Positions 1 through 6,157 of a stretch of 18,078 bases of DNA are shown here, one piece after another. The stretch's first letter is position 1. Every line of letters begins with the position of its first letter. Made by a program: the position numbers and the translations under genes. Below the pieces are notes generated by a model. It worked only from the letters and a program-made list of their open reading frames with translations, was not told where the DNA came from and did not search any database. This stretch comes from an uncultured Oscillospiraceae bacterium (lineage in GTDB: Bacteria > Bacillota > Clostridia > Oscillospirales > Oscillospiraceae): assembly GCA_910585735.1 (NCBI GenBank), contig CAJUEU010000034.1, positions 2,840-20,917 on the forward strand. The letters run 5' to 3'.

Positions 1-856
1 TGTGGAGCTCGTCAATGAAGAGCAAGATTCGGCCCTCAGACTTCTCCACCTCATTCAAAACGGCCTTCAGCCGCTCCTCAAACTCGCCCCGGTACTTGGC
101 CCCGGCGATGAGGGAGCCCATATCCAGGGCAAAGATGGTCTTGTCCTTCAGAGAGGCTGGCACGTCCCCCTTCACGATCCGCTGGGCCAGCCCCTCGGCA
201 ATGGCAGTCTTACCTACCCCGGGCTCACCGATGAGCACCGGGTTGTTTTTGGTCTTGCGGGAGAGAATACGGATCACGTTCCGAATCTCATCGTCCCGGC
301 CGATCACTGGATCCAGCTTGTTCTGCCGGGCCCGCTCCACCAGGTCGGAGCCGTACTTTTTCAGGGCGTCGTAGGTCTCCTCCGGGTTGTCCGAGGTGAC
401 CCGCTGGCTTCCCCGCACCCCGGAGAGGGCCTGGAGGATGCCCTCTTTGGTGATGTTGTAGAGCCGGAACAGCTCCCGTAGGCTACTGTCCGGGGTCTCC
501 ACCAATCCCAGCAGAAGATGCTCCACCGACACATATTCATCCTTCATGCTCCCGGCGGCCTTCTCGGCCTCGTTGAGGGCCTTGTCCACCTCCTGGGAAA
601 CATAGACCTTCCCCGGCTCCCGGCCGGAGCCGGATACCTTGGGCAGCTTGCCCAGTTCCTGATTTACAGCCGCCTCCAGGGAGGGCAGGGTGAGCCCCAT
701 GGAGGTGAGGAGCTGGGGCACCAGTCCTCCCTCGGCGGCCAGTAAGGCGGCCAGCAGGTGGATCTGCTCGATCTGCTGCTGCCCCTCCTCCATGGCCAGC
801 CGCTGGGCGTTCTGGATGGCCTCCAAAGACTTCTGGGTATATTGATTGGCGTTCAT
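1..856 (-). CDS. clpB: ATP-dependent disaggregase ClpB, N-terminal part (cut by window edge)
   Basis: Hsp100 AAA+ chaperone that extracts polypeptides from aggregates together with DnaK in the cytoplasm. The first 285 codons are present. Residues 1-145 form the double Clp_N repeat, followed by the first AAA+ module, with Walker A GEPGVGKT at 210-217 and Walker B FIDEL at 280-284, where the window ends. The sequence KYRGEFEERLKAV before Walker B is the typical ClpB/ClpC pore-loop region. A Clp_N of this type and the absence of a UVR segment so far favour ClpB over ClpC, but the diagnostic middle domain lies outside the window. Start ATG at 856-854 has an AAAGGAAG ribosome site. Upstream are a TATAAT box and a perfect CIRCE operator, so HrcA heat-shock control is expected. 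Monocistronic as far as visible; the preceding gene on this strand has its own terminator. Confidence 0.93.
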   Translation of the reverse strand, partial: MNANQYTQKSLEAIQNAQRLAMEEGQQQIEQIHLLAALLAAEGGLVPQLLTSMGLTLPSLEAAVNQELGKLPKVSGSGREPGKVYVSQEVDKALNEAEKAAGSMKDEYVSVEHLLLGLVETPDSSLRELFRLYNITKEGILQALSGVRGSQRVTSDNPEETYDALKKYGSDLVERARQNKLDPVIGRDDEIRNVIRILSRKTKNNPVLIGEPGVGKTAIAEGLAQRIVKGDVPASLKDKTIFALDMGSLIAGAKYRGEFEERLKAVLNEVEKSEGRILLFIDELH

Positions 857-914
857 AAAAGCACTTCCTTTCCCCGGGCCATAACGGGACTGCCCCGGGC
901 ACCTTTTTGATGTC

Positions 915-920
915 ATTATA
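915..920 (-). promoter_or_regulatory. -10 box of the clpB promoter
   Basis: Reads TATAAT on the minus strand, 58 bases before the clpB start codon. No good -35 hexamer sits at 16-18 bp; TTCATG at 19 bp is the best, so the promoter may be weak or assisted. Confidence 0.6.
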
Positions 921-959
921 CCCCCTTTCTTTGGTTTTTCATGAACTGGGTGTAAACAA

Positions 960-986
960 TTAGCACTCTTCGAAAGAGAGTGCTAA
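960..986 (-). promoter_or_regulatory. CIRCE operator (HrcA binding site) upstream of clpB
   Basis: TTAGCACTC, nine bases, GAGTGCTAA: a perfect match to the CIRCE consensus with the canonical 9-bp spacer. It is the known binding site of the heat-shock repressor HrcA. It lies about 100 bp before the clpB start and about 40 bp upstream of the visible TATAAT. In many Firmicutes clpB is controlled by CtsR; here the sequence points to HrcA. No CtsR heptad repeat was noticed in this leader. Confidence 0.95.
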
Positions 987-1005
987 TCTCTTTTGAAGAC
1001 ATGGA

Positions 1006-1039
1006 AAAGCACCGTCCCGGTGGACCGGGGCGGTGCTTT
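1006..1039 (-). terminator. Intrinsic terminator of the flavoreductase transcript
   Basis: Fifteen-pair hairpin: AAAGCACCG arms at 1006-1014 and 1031-1039, a GC-rich inner stem, and the loop at 1021-1024. The stem is followed on the minus strand by only a short T run. It separates the reductase transcript from the clpB promoter. The AAAGCACC/GGTGCTTT arms recur at 10295-10329. Confidence 0.75.
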
Positions 1040-1080
1040 CCTTGTTCTTAACAGGGCTGTCGAGCTGCGCGACTGGATGG

Positions 1081-1158
1081 TCGCTCGGTTGCTTTCCCTA
1101 CGACTCGGGCTGGTCTGGGGCCGCTCTGCGGCCCTGCGCTCGCCCTCGCTCCGATCCA
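1081..1158 (-). repeat. Structured 3'-flanking element, copy 1
   Basis: Read on the minus strand: a TTGGATCGGAGCGAGGGC segment, a stem-loop, then GCCCGAGTCGTAGGGAAA and CCGAGCGA. The outer GGGC/GCCC pair (1107-1110 with 1142-1145) encloses a perfect 7-bp GC stem (1118-1124 with 1128-1134, 3-base loop). A second copy with the same flanks lies at 4360-4441: the first 30 bases right of the stem match at 23 positions, and the 11 bases left of it at 10. The element sits between the reductase stop codon and its terminator, so it would be in the 3' untranslated region. I do not recognise it as a named family. Confidence 0.65.
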
Positions 1159-1190
1159 AGCGCCCTCGCATCCAGCCGCCTTCGCTCTTC

Positions 1191-3155
1191 TTACTTCACA
1201 AACATCTTCTTCAGAGCGTCAGTCATGGCGTTGGAGTCCAGAGTGGCGCCGGTGATGGCGTCGATCTCCACGGTCTGGCTGTTGATGACCTCGTCAAAGA
1301 AAGCCTGGAGCTGCTCGTCGGTCATGAACATGTTGTCCCGACCCTTGACGATCTCCAACCCGGTGATCTTGCCGCCGTTGACATCCACCTTCAGGGTGAA
1401 CTCGCCGTGATTGCCCTTGATGAGCTGCTCGTAGCTGCCGTCGGGCTTTCCGGCAATGTCGTACTCCTCCACCTTCATGATAAGGGGAGAGGCCACAGTG
1501 GAGCGGCCACCAAAGGCGGTATCAGCGGCGCTGCGGCCGGTGGCGATGGCCTCGGCCAGGAACATACCGTTCTGATAGAGATTGGACACGAAGGAGCCCA
1601 ACTCGCCCGCCTCGTAGAGGTTGGGGATCACCGAGCCGTCCCAGCGCAGGACCTGGGCCTTGGTGTTACGCTCGGCGCCGCCGGTGGTTCCCACCAGGGT
1701 GGGCGTGATGCCCACAGCATAGTAAGGCGCGGTGTCGATGGGGCTCATCAGCTCAGCGCTCCGGCCATATTCGGTGTCCACGCCCTTCTTGGCCATCTCG
1801 TTGTACTTTTCGATAGTGGCCTTCAGAGAGGCGGGGTCACGGCCCAGCTTCTGCGCCAACTCCTCAATGGTGTCGGCCTTGACGATCCAGCCCTTCTCGA
1901 TCTCCACGCTGTTGTCGTCAGACCAAACGTAGCCCTCGGTGGTAATGGGCCAGGAAAGCCACTTGGTGATGATGGGACCGGCGGCACGGGTCTTCTCGTC
2001 GAAGATCAGGTCCACAGGTAGCACCCGCTCGTGGATCAGGTCCACATAGTGGCCGTGCTCCTTGAACTTCATGTGCTGGCGGTGATAGGCGCCGGTCTCG
2101 TCATAGAACCGGGTGTTGTCGGCGGCCACCTCGATCCAGGAGGAGCCCTTCATGGAGAAGCCCCGCATAAAGGTAGCCTCATAATCAGGCACCTTGATGC
2201 CCAGCCAGAAGCCGCCGGACTGGGTCTGGTTCTTCATGTGCCAGATCTTGGCGCCGGCCGCCATCAGGACCTGGATGGCATCGCCCGTGTCGCCGGGCGT
2301 GCCGCCGGTATAGACCTTATCCATACCGTGGAAGTCCCGCTGCATCTCCAGGTTGTTCTCATAGCCGCCGCAGGCCAGGACCACGCCCTTCTGGGAGCCG
2401 ATGGTGAACTCCTTGCCGGAGGGATTGGTAGCTACCACGCCCAGGACCTTGCCGTCGGCGTCCTGAATGAGGGACTTGAAGGCGGTCTCGAAACACAGCT
2501 CAATGTTGTTCCGGGCCCGGACGGCCAGGTCAAAGCCATGCCACACGCCGCCGTTCTCAAAGGTAGCGCCCTTCTTGCGGACGTGGGAGGAGCAGCCCGA
2601 GAAGCTGGCGCCGTCCAGATCGGGGAACTCGGTGACCAGGGAGCCCCAGTTGATGGGGCCGCCGCCTACATAGCCGAACTCGTAGTCCACCTTCTCCACG
2701 GTGCCCTGGATCCACTCGCCCTGCTCGGCAAACTCCTTGACCAGGTAGTCCAGATACTCATCCTTGATGGGGTTGGGCTGAGAGCAGGCATACAGGTAAC
2801 GGCGGAAGGTGTCCAGATCATCGGGATTGGGCAGGATGACGGTCTGGCCCGAAGCGATGGAGTTTCCGCCCGCCAGACGCTCGGGCATCTTCTCCAGAAC
2901 GCAGATCTTTGCGTTAGGGTCGATGTCGTTGGCCTCCAGGGCGGCAGCCTCACCGGCCAGGCCATAGCCCACGATGAGGAAGTCCACCTCTTTGTCGTAG
3001 CTGGCGGGAGGCGGGGTAACGGGCACCTCGTTGTTGGCGGTGGGGGTGGGGTCGGGCTTGGCGGCGCAGGAGGCCAGCAGTCCGGCGGCGGCCAGACTGG
3101 CGGTCCCGGCAACGCTCCCCTTCAGAAAGTCGCGGCGGGAAATCTTCTTTTCCAT
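1191..3155 (-). CDS. Tat-exported lipoprotein flavoreductase (FAD domain plus flavinylated FMN-binding domain), fumarate reductase-like
   Basis: 654 aa. Residues 5-12 hold a twin-arginine motif (SRRDFLK), followed by a hydrophobic stretch and lipobox LASC with Cys30. It is therefore predicted to fold in the cytoplasm, be exported by Tat and be lipid-anchored outside. A Pro-rich linker precedes the FAD_binding_2 domain (VGYGLAG dinucleotide motif at 62-68, Glu88 at the second strand end, TTGGAERNTKAQVL near the C-terminal FAD motif). The last 90 residues form an FMN_bind domain with DAITGAT at 632-638, the ApbE flavinylation motif with Thr638 as the expected attachment residue. The layout matches fumarate/urocanate/acrylate-type reductases that end extracellular electron-transfer chains. 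Substrate cannot be read from sequence. Start ATG 3155 has AAGGAG at 8-base spacing. The divergent LysR gene is the probable regulator. No cytochrome or ApbE gene is nearby. Confidence 0.9.
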   Translation of the reverse strand: MEKKISRRDFLKGSVAGTASLAAAGLLASCAAKPDPTPTANNEVPVTPPPASYDKEVDFLIVGYGLAGEAAALEANDIDPNAKICVLEKMPERLAGGNSIASGQTVILPNPDDLDTFRRYLYACSQPNPIKDEYLDYLVKEFAEQGEWIQGTVEKVDYEFGYVGGGPINWGSLVTEFPDLDGASFSGCSSHVRKKGATFENGGVWHGFDLAVRARNNIELCFETAFKSLIQDADGKVLGVVATNPSGKEFTIGSQKGVVLACGGYENNLEMQRDFHGMDKVYTGGTPGDTGDAIQVLMAAGAKIWHMKNQTQSGGFWLGIKVPDYEATFMRGFSMKGSSWIEVAADNTRFYDETGAYHRQHMKFKEHGHYVDLIHERVLPVDLIFDEKTRAAGPIITKWLSWPITTEGYVWSDDNSVEIEKGWIVKADTIEELAQKLGRDPASLKATIEKYNEMAKKGVDTEYGRSAELMSPIDTAPYYAVGITPTLVGTTGGAERNTKAQVLRWDGSVIPNLYEAGELGSFVSNLYQNGMFLAEAIATGRSAADTAFGGRSTVASPLIMKVEEYDIAGKPDGSYEQLIKGNHGEFTLKVDVNGGKITGLEIVKGRDNMFMTDEQLQAFFDEVINSQTVEIDAITGATLDSNAMTDALKKMFVK

Positions 3156-3187
3156 ATGTATCGCTCCTTTTTCCTTTTTCTATTTTT

Positions 3188-3207
3188 CTCGCGAACGCCT
3201 CCGCGAG
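3188..3207. repeat. Inverted repeat in the flavoreductase leader
   Basis: CTCGCG, eight bases, CGCGAG. It lies about 30 bases before the reductase start codon, within its predicted 5' untranslated RNA. It is not followed by a T run on the minus strand, so it is not a terminator for that transcript. It could stabilise the mRNA or bind a protein. Confidence 0.45.
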
Positions 3208-3215
3208 AGTACAAA

Positions 3216-3228
3216 TTGATTATATCAA
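3216..3228. promoter_or_regulatory. Candidate LysR-type regulator box
   Basis: TTGAT-TAT-ATCAA is a perfect T-N11-A dyad of the LysR-type regulator class. It covers the predicted -10 of the flavoreductase. A second dyad, TCAAAT-N5-ATTTGA, follows at 3225-3241 and overlaps the lysR -35. The arrangement suggests that the adjacent LysR protein controls both divergent genes; this is inference from position and symmetry. Confidence 0.55.
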
Positions 3229-3248
3229 ATTTGTGATTTGACAAACAA
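3219..3248 (-). promoter_or_regulatory. Promoter of the flavoreductase
   Basis: On the minus strand, TTGTTT (3243-3248), 18 bases, TATAAT (3219-3224). The -35 is poor at its 3' half, as expected for a promoter that depends on an activator. Confidence 0.5.
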
Positions 3249-3267
3249 TCTGTGTTTTTGGTATAAT
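3238..3267 (+). promoter_or_regulatory. Promoter of the LysR-type regulator gene
   Basis: TTGACA (3238-3243), 18 bases, TATAAT (3262-3267): both hexamers are perfect. It overlaps the -35 region of the divergent reductase promoter, so binding at one may affect the other. It predicts a leader of about 107 nt before the TTG start at 3381. Confidence 0.75.
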
Positions 3268-3380
3268 GATAAAAAAATCAAATGAATTCCACACGACGAT
3301 ATTTCAAATCCACCCGGCCGGTCCCCAAAGCCGTCTGTTTTCAAGCTTTTCAGATATTTCGCAAAGGGAGGATCCTTGCC

Positions 3381-4259
3381 TTGAACACCATGCAGATCGC
3401 CTGTTTTTTAGAGGTGGCCCATCATCTCAGCTTTGCCCGGGCAGCCGAAACCCTCTACAGCTCCCAGCCCGTGGTGAGCTATCAGATCAAATCCCTGGAG
3501 GAGGAGCTGGGGATCAAGCTCTTCACCCGGAGCAGCCGGTCGGTAGTCCTCACCGAGGCGGGCACCTACCTCTACACCCGCCTGGGCCCCATCAGCCGCC
3601 AGCTGGGGGAGGCGGTGTCGGTGGCCAAGGCCATCCAGGACCGGGAGAGGGCCGTGATCCAGCTACTGGTGCGGCGGCTCACCGATTACTCCTCCCTTAC
3701 CAAGACCATCAAAGCCTTTTCCGAGCTTTACCCCACCGCCCAGGTGGATATTTTCGGCCCCAGCAACGACAGCACCTGCAAGCTTCTGCTCACCGGGGAG
3801 ATCCAGCTGGCCTTCTGCTACCAGTATGAGATCCCGCCCCACTCCCGGCTCAAGTTCCTGCCACTGAAAAAAGTGGGCTATTATGTGCTGGTGAATCAGG
3901 AGCATCCCCTGGCCGCTTTTAAGCAGCTTGCGCTCCCCGACCTGAGCGGTCATAAGCTGATCCTGGCCGATTCTGAGCTGCAGAAGAACTCTTCCCTGAT
4001 CTCGGTCCACGACCTGGAGGCTCATGGGATCCTCCTCTCCCCCATCTATGGCAGCTTTGACGGCATGCTCCTCACCGTAGAGGCGGGAGCCGGGTTCACC
4101 ATTCTCCCCTGCGGGGATAAAAAACGGTTCTCCGGCCTTGTAAAGATCCCCCTCCGGGACCTGCCCCGCACCGCCATCGGCCTGGGGTGGAACCCCGCGG
4201 CCGCCTCCCCTGCGGCGCTGGACTTTGTAGAGCTAGCTAAGAAAACGATGAAAAATTAA
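3381..4259 (+). CDS. LysR-family transcriptional regulator
   Basis: 292 aa from the proposed TTG start. Residues 1-60 are the winged helix-turn-helix (FLEVAHHLSFARAAETLYSS, then QPVVSYQIKSLEEELGIKLF, the classic LTTR core). The rest is the periplasmic-binding-protein-like effector domain (LysR_substrate). The start is chosen at TTG 3381 because AGGGAGG at 3365-3371 lies 9 bases before it and LysR proteins usually begin within a few residues of this core. An ATG at 3282 in the same frame would add 33 residues with no family similarity and lacks a good ribosome site. The gene is divergent from the flavoreductase, with overlapping promoters and a T-N11-A box between them, so it is the likely substrate-responsive regulator of that gene. 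The inducer is unknown. Confidence 0.92.
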   Translation: MNTMQIACFLEVAHHLSFARAAETLYSSQPVVSYQIKSLEEELGIKLFTRSSRSVVLTEAGTYLYTRLGPISRQLGEAVSVAKAIQDRERAVIQLLVRRLTDYSSLTKTIKAFSELYPTAQVDIFGPSNDSTCKLLLTGEIQLAFCYQYEIPPHSRLKFLPLKKVGYYVLVNQEHPLAAFKQLALPDLSGHKLILADSELQKNSSLISVHDLEAHGILLSPIYGSFDGMLLTVEAGAGFTILPCGDKKRFSGLVKIPLRDLPRTAIGLGWNPAAASPAALDFVELAKKTMKN

Positions 4260-4279
4260 AAATTTTATGGATGTAGCAG

Positions 4280-4310
4280 AGCGGCCGGAGGAAATGAACC
4301 TCCGGCCGCT
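4280..4310. terminator. Terminator-like hairpin between convergent lysR and sdaAA
   Basis: Perfect 12-bp stem AGCGGCCGGAGG / CCTCCGGCCGCT with a 7-base loop. On the plus strand it follows the lysR stop by 20 bases and precedes a T-rich tract. On the minus strand it lies about 130 bases after sdaAA, downstream of the structured element. It probably works in both directions; the T tracts are interrupted. Confidence 0.7.
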
Positions 4311-4359
4311 GTTGGTTGTTCTATTTGGGGTGGCCATGTCAAGCTTTAAAGCCTCGTAC

Positions 4360-4441
4360 CGCTCGTTCCGTTTCCCTCCGATTCGGGCAAAATCGCGGTG
4401 GCCTTGCCGCCTTACCAACTTTTGCCCTCACTCCAGTCCAA
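4360..4441 (-). repeat. Structured 3'-flanking element, copy 2
   Basis: Begins 2 bases after the sdaAA stop codon. On the minus strand it reads TTGGACTGGAGTGAGGGC, a stem-loop, then GCCCGAATCGGAGGGAAA and AACGAGCGG. An 8-bp outer stem GGGCAAAA/TTTTGCCC pairs 4385-4392 with 4420-4427 and encloses a shorter GCGG/CCGC stem. The flanks match copy 1 (1081-1158), but the stems differ in sequence while keeping pairing. As in copy 1, it lies between a stop codon and a GC-rich hairpin. Confidence 0.65.
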
Positions 4442-4443
4442 CG

Positions 4444-5319
4444 TCACTCACACTCGGCTTTTCCGCCCTTCTCCCGGCTCTCAGCCAGTCGGCGGCCCGT
4501 GGGGGTAGCGGCCAGACCTCCCTGGCCAGTCTCCCGCAGGGAGGGAGGCAGCAGAGCCCCCACCGCTCCCATGGCGTCGATCACCTCGTCGCAGGGAATC
4601 CGGCTCTCCACCCCGGAGAGGGCCAGCTCAGCACAGCTCAGAGCGTTCACCGCCCCCATCACGTTCCGGGTGACGCAGGGCACCTCCACCAGCCCCCCCA
4701 CCGGGTCACAGACCAGGCCCAGGGTGTTGGCAAGGGCCAGGGCACAGCCGTGGGCCATCTGCTCCGGCGAACCTCCCTTCAGGTAGGTCAAAGCGGCGGC
4801 CGCCATGGCCGAGGCTGAGCCCACCTCGGCCTGACAGCCTCCCTCGGCCCCCGAGATGGATGCCCGCAGGGCAATGATCTGGCCAAAGCCGGCGGCTACA
4901 TAGAGAGCCTCCACCATCTTCTCCCGGGAGTATTTCTCCCGGCGTTGAAGCGGGATGAGCACGGCAGGCAACACCCCCGAGGCCCCGGCGGTGGGGGCAG
5001 CCACCACCCGGCGCATACAGGCGTTGCACTCCCCTGCCTTCAAGGCCCGGGAGATGACCTCCCGCAAAAAGGGGTCGCACAGGCCGGGACCCTCCCGCTC
5101 CAGCCGGGCTCCGTCGCCCCCCACCAGGCCGCTCTGGGAGCGGCGGAAGGGGTCATAATCCCGCTGGGTGGCCTCCATGGCCTCCCAGAGCTGAGTCATT
5201 TTTTGAGTGGAATCCTCCTCAGAAAGGGCGCTGTCCCGGCAATCCTCCCGCCGAACTACCTCCCAAAGAGGCAGCTCCCGGGAGGCCTCCAGCAGACTTT
5301 CGATTGACTGAAACGCCAT
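4444..5319 (-). CDS. sdaAA: L-serine dehydratase, iron-sulfur-dependent, alpha subunit
   Basis: 291 aa. This is the catalytic subunit of the [4Fe-4S] L-serine ammonia-lyase, which converts L-serine to pyruvate and ammonia. The SDH_alpha fold is recognisable from the RRVVAAPTAGASG segment (103-115), GAEGGCQAEVG (158-167), and LVCDPVGGLVEVPC (202-215). The cluster-binding cysteines expected for the family are Cys162, Cys204 and Cys215, all present. Length is normal for a split-type subunit. It begins 4 bases after the beta-subunit stop codon, with its GGAGGA ribosome site inside the end of that gene, so the two are a translationally coupled operon. Acts in the cytoplasm and is oxygen-sensitive, consistent with an anaerobe. 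The structured element at 4360-4441 follows the stop codon. Confidence 0.96.
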   Translation of the reverse strand: MAFQSIESLLEASRELPLWEVVRREDCRDSALSEEDSTQKMTQLWEAMEATQRDYDPFRRSQSGLVGGDGARLEREGPGLCDPFLREVISRALKAGECNACMRRVVAAPTAGASGVLPAVLIPLQRREKYSREKMVEALYVAAGFGQIIALRASISGAEGGCQAEVGSASAMAAAALTYLKGGSPEQMAHGCALALANTLGLVCDPVGGLVEVPCVTRNVMGAVNALSCAELALSGVESRIPCDEVIDAMGAVGALLPPSLRETGQGGLAATPTGRRLAESREKGGKAECE

Positions 5320-5323
5320 AGCC

Positions 5324-5989
5324 TTATTCCTCCGTCATGTTGAGATAGGTGACCCGGACGATGCCGTCCAGGCTCCCCAGCCGCTCCTTCACCCCGCGGT
5401 CAATGGGCTGGTCGCTCTCAATGACCATCACCGCCAGGCCTCCACGCATGTCCCGGTAAAGCTGCATAGTGGCAATGTTCACCCCGTGCCGGGAGAGAAG
5501 CCCGGTGACCTCTGCCACCTGGCCGGGCCGGTCCTCGTTGCGGATGATGAGGGTGGGCAGGTCCCCCGAGAAGGTACATTCCAGGCCGTCGATGGCCTCC
5601 ACCCGGACCCGGCCGCCCCCCAGGGAGGCTCCCCGGACCTCCAGGGCCCGGCCGTCGGGAGCGGTGAGCCGCAGCAGGGCGGTGTTGGGGTGGGCCCCCT
5701 GGAGGTTCACGCTTCCCACTGTCACCTCCATCCCCTCCTCCCGGGCCACGTCAAAGGCCTGGGGAAGCCTGGGGTCGTCGGGGGCCATACCCAAAAGTCC
5801 CGCCGTCAACGCTTTATCGGTGCCGTGGCCCCGGCCTGTGGCGGCGAAGGAGCCGTGGAGCAGGATCTCGGCCCTGGCCGGGGTCCTGCCCAGCAGCCGC
5901 CGGGCAATGCGGCCCAGCCGGGCCGCCCCCGCGGTGTGGGAGGAGGAAGGCCCGATCATAATGGGCCCCATAATATCAAAGATCGTCAT
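5324..5989 (-). CDS. sdaAB: L-serine dehydratase, iron-sulfur-dependent, beta subunit
   Basis: 221 aa. Residues 1-140 form the SDH_beta domain with the family signature GPSSSHTAG (13-21) and GSFAATGRGHGTDKA (46-60). Residues 145-215 form an ACT domain (LPTLIIRNEDRPGQVAEVTGLL onward), which in related enzymes binds L-serine as an allosteric site. It pairs with the alpha subunit encoded immediately downstream. First gene of the operon; start ATG 5989 has an AAAGGG ribosome site and is preceded by an extended -10 promoter at 6026-6054. Length and motifs are normal. Confidence 0.95.
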   Translation of the reverse strand: MTIFDIMGPIMIGPSSSHTAGAARLGRIARRLLGRTPARAEILLHGSFAATGRGHGTDKALTAGLLGMAPDDPRLPQAFDVAREEGMEVTVGSVNLQGAHPNTALLRLTAPDGRALEVRGASLGGGRVRVEAIDGLECTFSGDLPTLIIRNEDRPGQVAEVTGLLSRHGVNIATMQLYRDMRGGLAVMVIESDQPIDRGVKERLGSLDGIVRVTYLNMTEE

Positions 5990-6025
5990 AGGGCAGCACC
6001 CTTTCCCAATGGTTTTTCTTTCCCT

Positions 6026-6054
6026 ATCATACCACAGCTTTCCGACTTTGAAAA
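6026..6054 (-). promoter_or_regulatory. Promoter of the sdaAB-sdaAA operon
   Basis: On the minus strand, TTTTCA (6049-6054), 17 bases, then TATGAT (6026-6031) preceded by TGG, an extended -10. It lies 37 bases before the sdaAB start. Confidence 0.6.
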
Positions 6055-6103
6055 ATCCTTTTTCACTTTTTCTGTTCTTTTTCGTGCATTTCTCCTCATA
6101 GTA

Positions 6104-6112
6104 TGCTATACT
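6104..6112 (+). promoter_or_regulatory. Extended -10 promoter of the CBS/CorC gene
   Basis: TGCTATACT is an extended -10 element. No clear -35 is seen at 16-18 bp. It is 46 bases before the GTG start at 6158 and back-to-back with the sdaAB promoter. Confidence 0.55.
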
Positions 6113-6157
6113 GTGTTCTGTACATACTCTCCCGAATGAAAAAAGGAGGCTCTTTTT

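Noticed and set aside
983..1171. Small minus-strand frame through the first structured element
   Set aside because: Arg/Ser-rich translation of a repeat and hairpin, ends within CIRCE, no ribosome site.
993..3236. Long open frames on the plus strand opposite the flavoreductase (993-2021, 2031-3236)
   Set aside because: They mirror a well-supported gene in GC-rich sequence, have no family motifs or ribosome sites, and cross the terminator and promoters.
3282..3380. N-terminal extension of the LysR protein from ATG 3282
   Set aside because: Adds 33 residues unlike any LysR N-terminus and lacks a good ribosome site; TTG 3381 has AGGGAGG.
4233..4418. Small minus-strand frame through the second structured element
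   Set aside because: Not homologous in protein sequence to the frame in copy 1, so the conservation is at nucleotide level, not coding.
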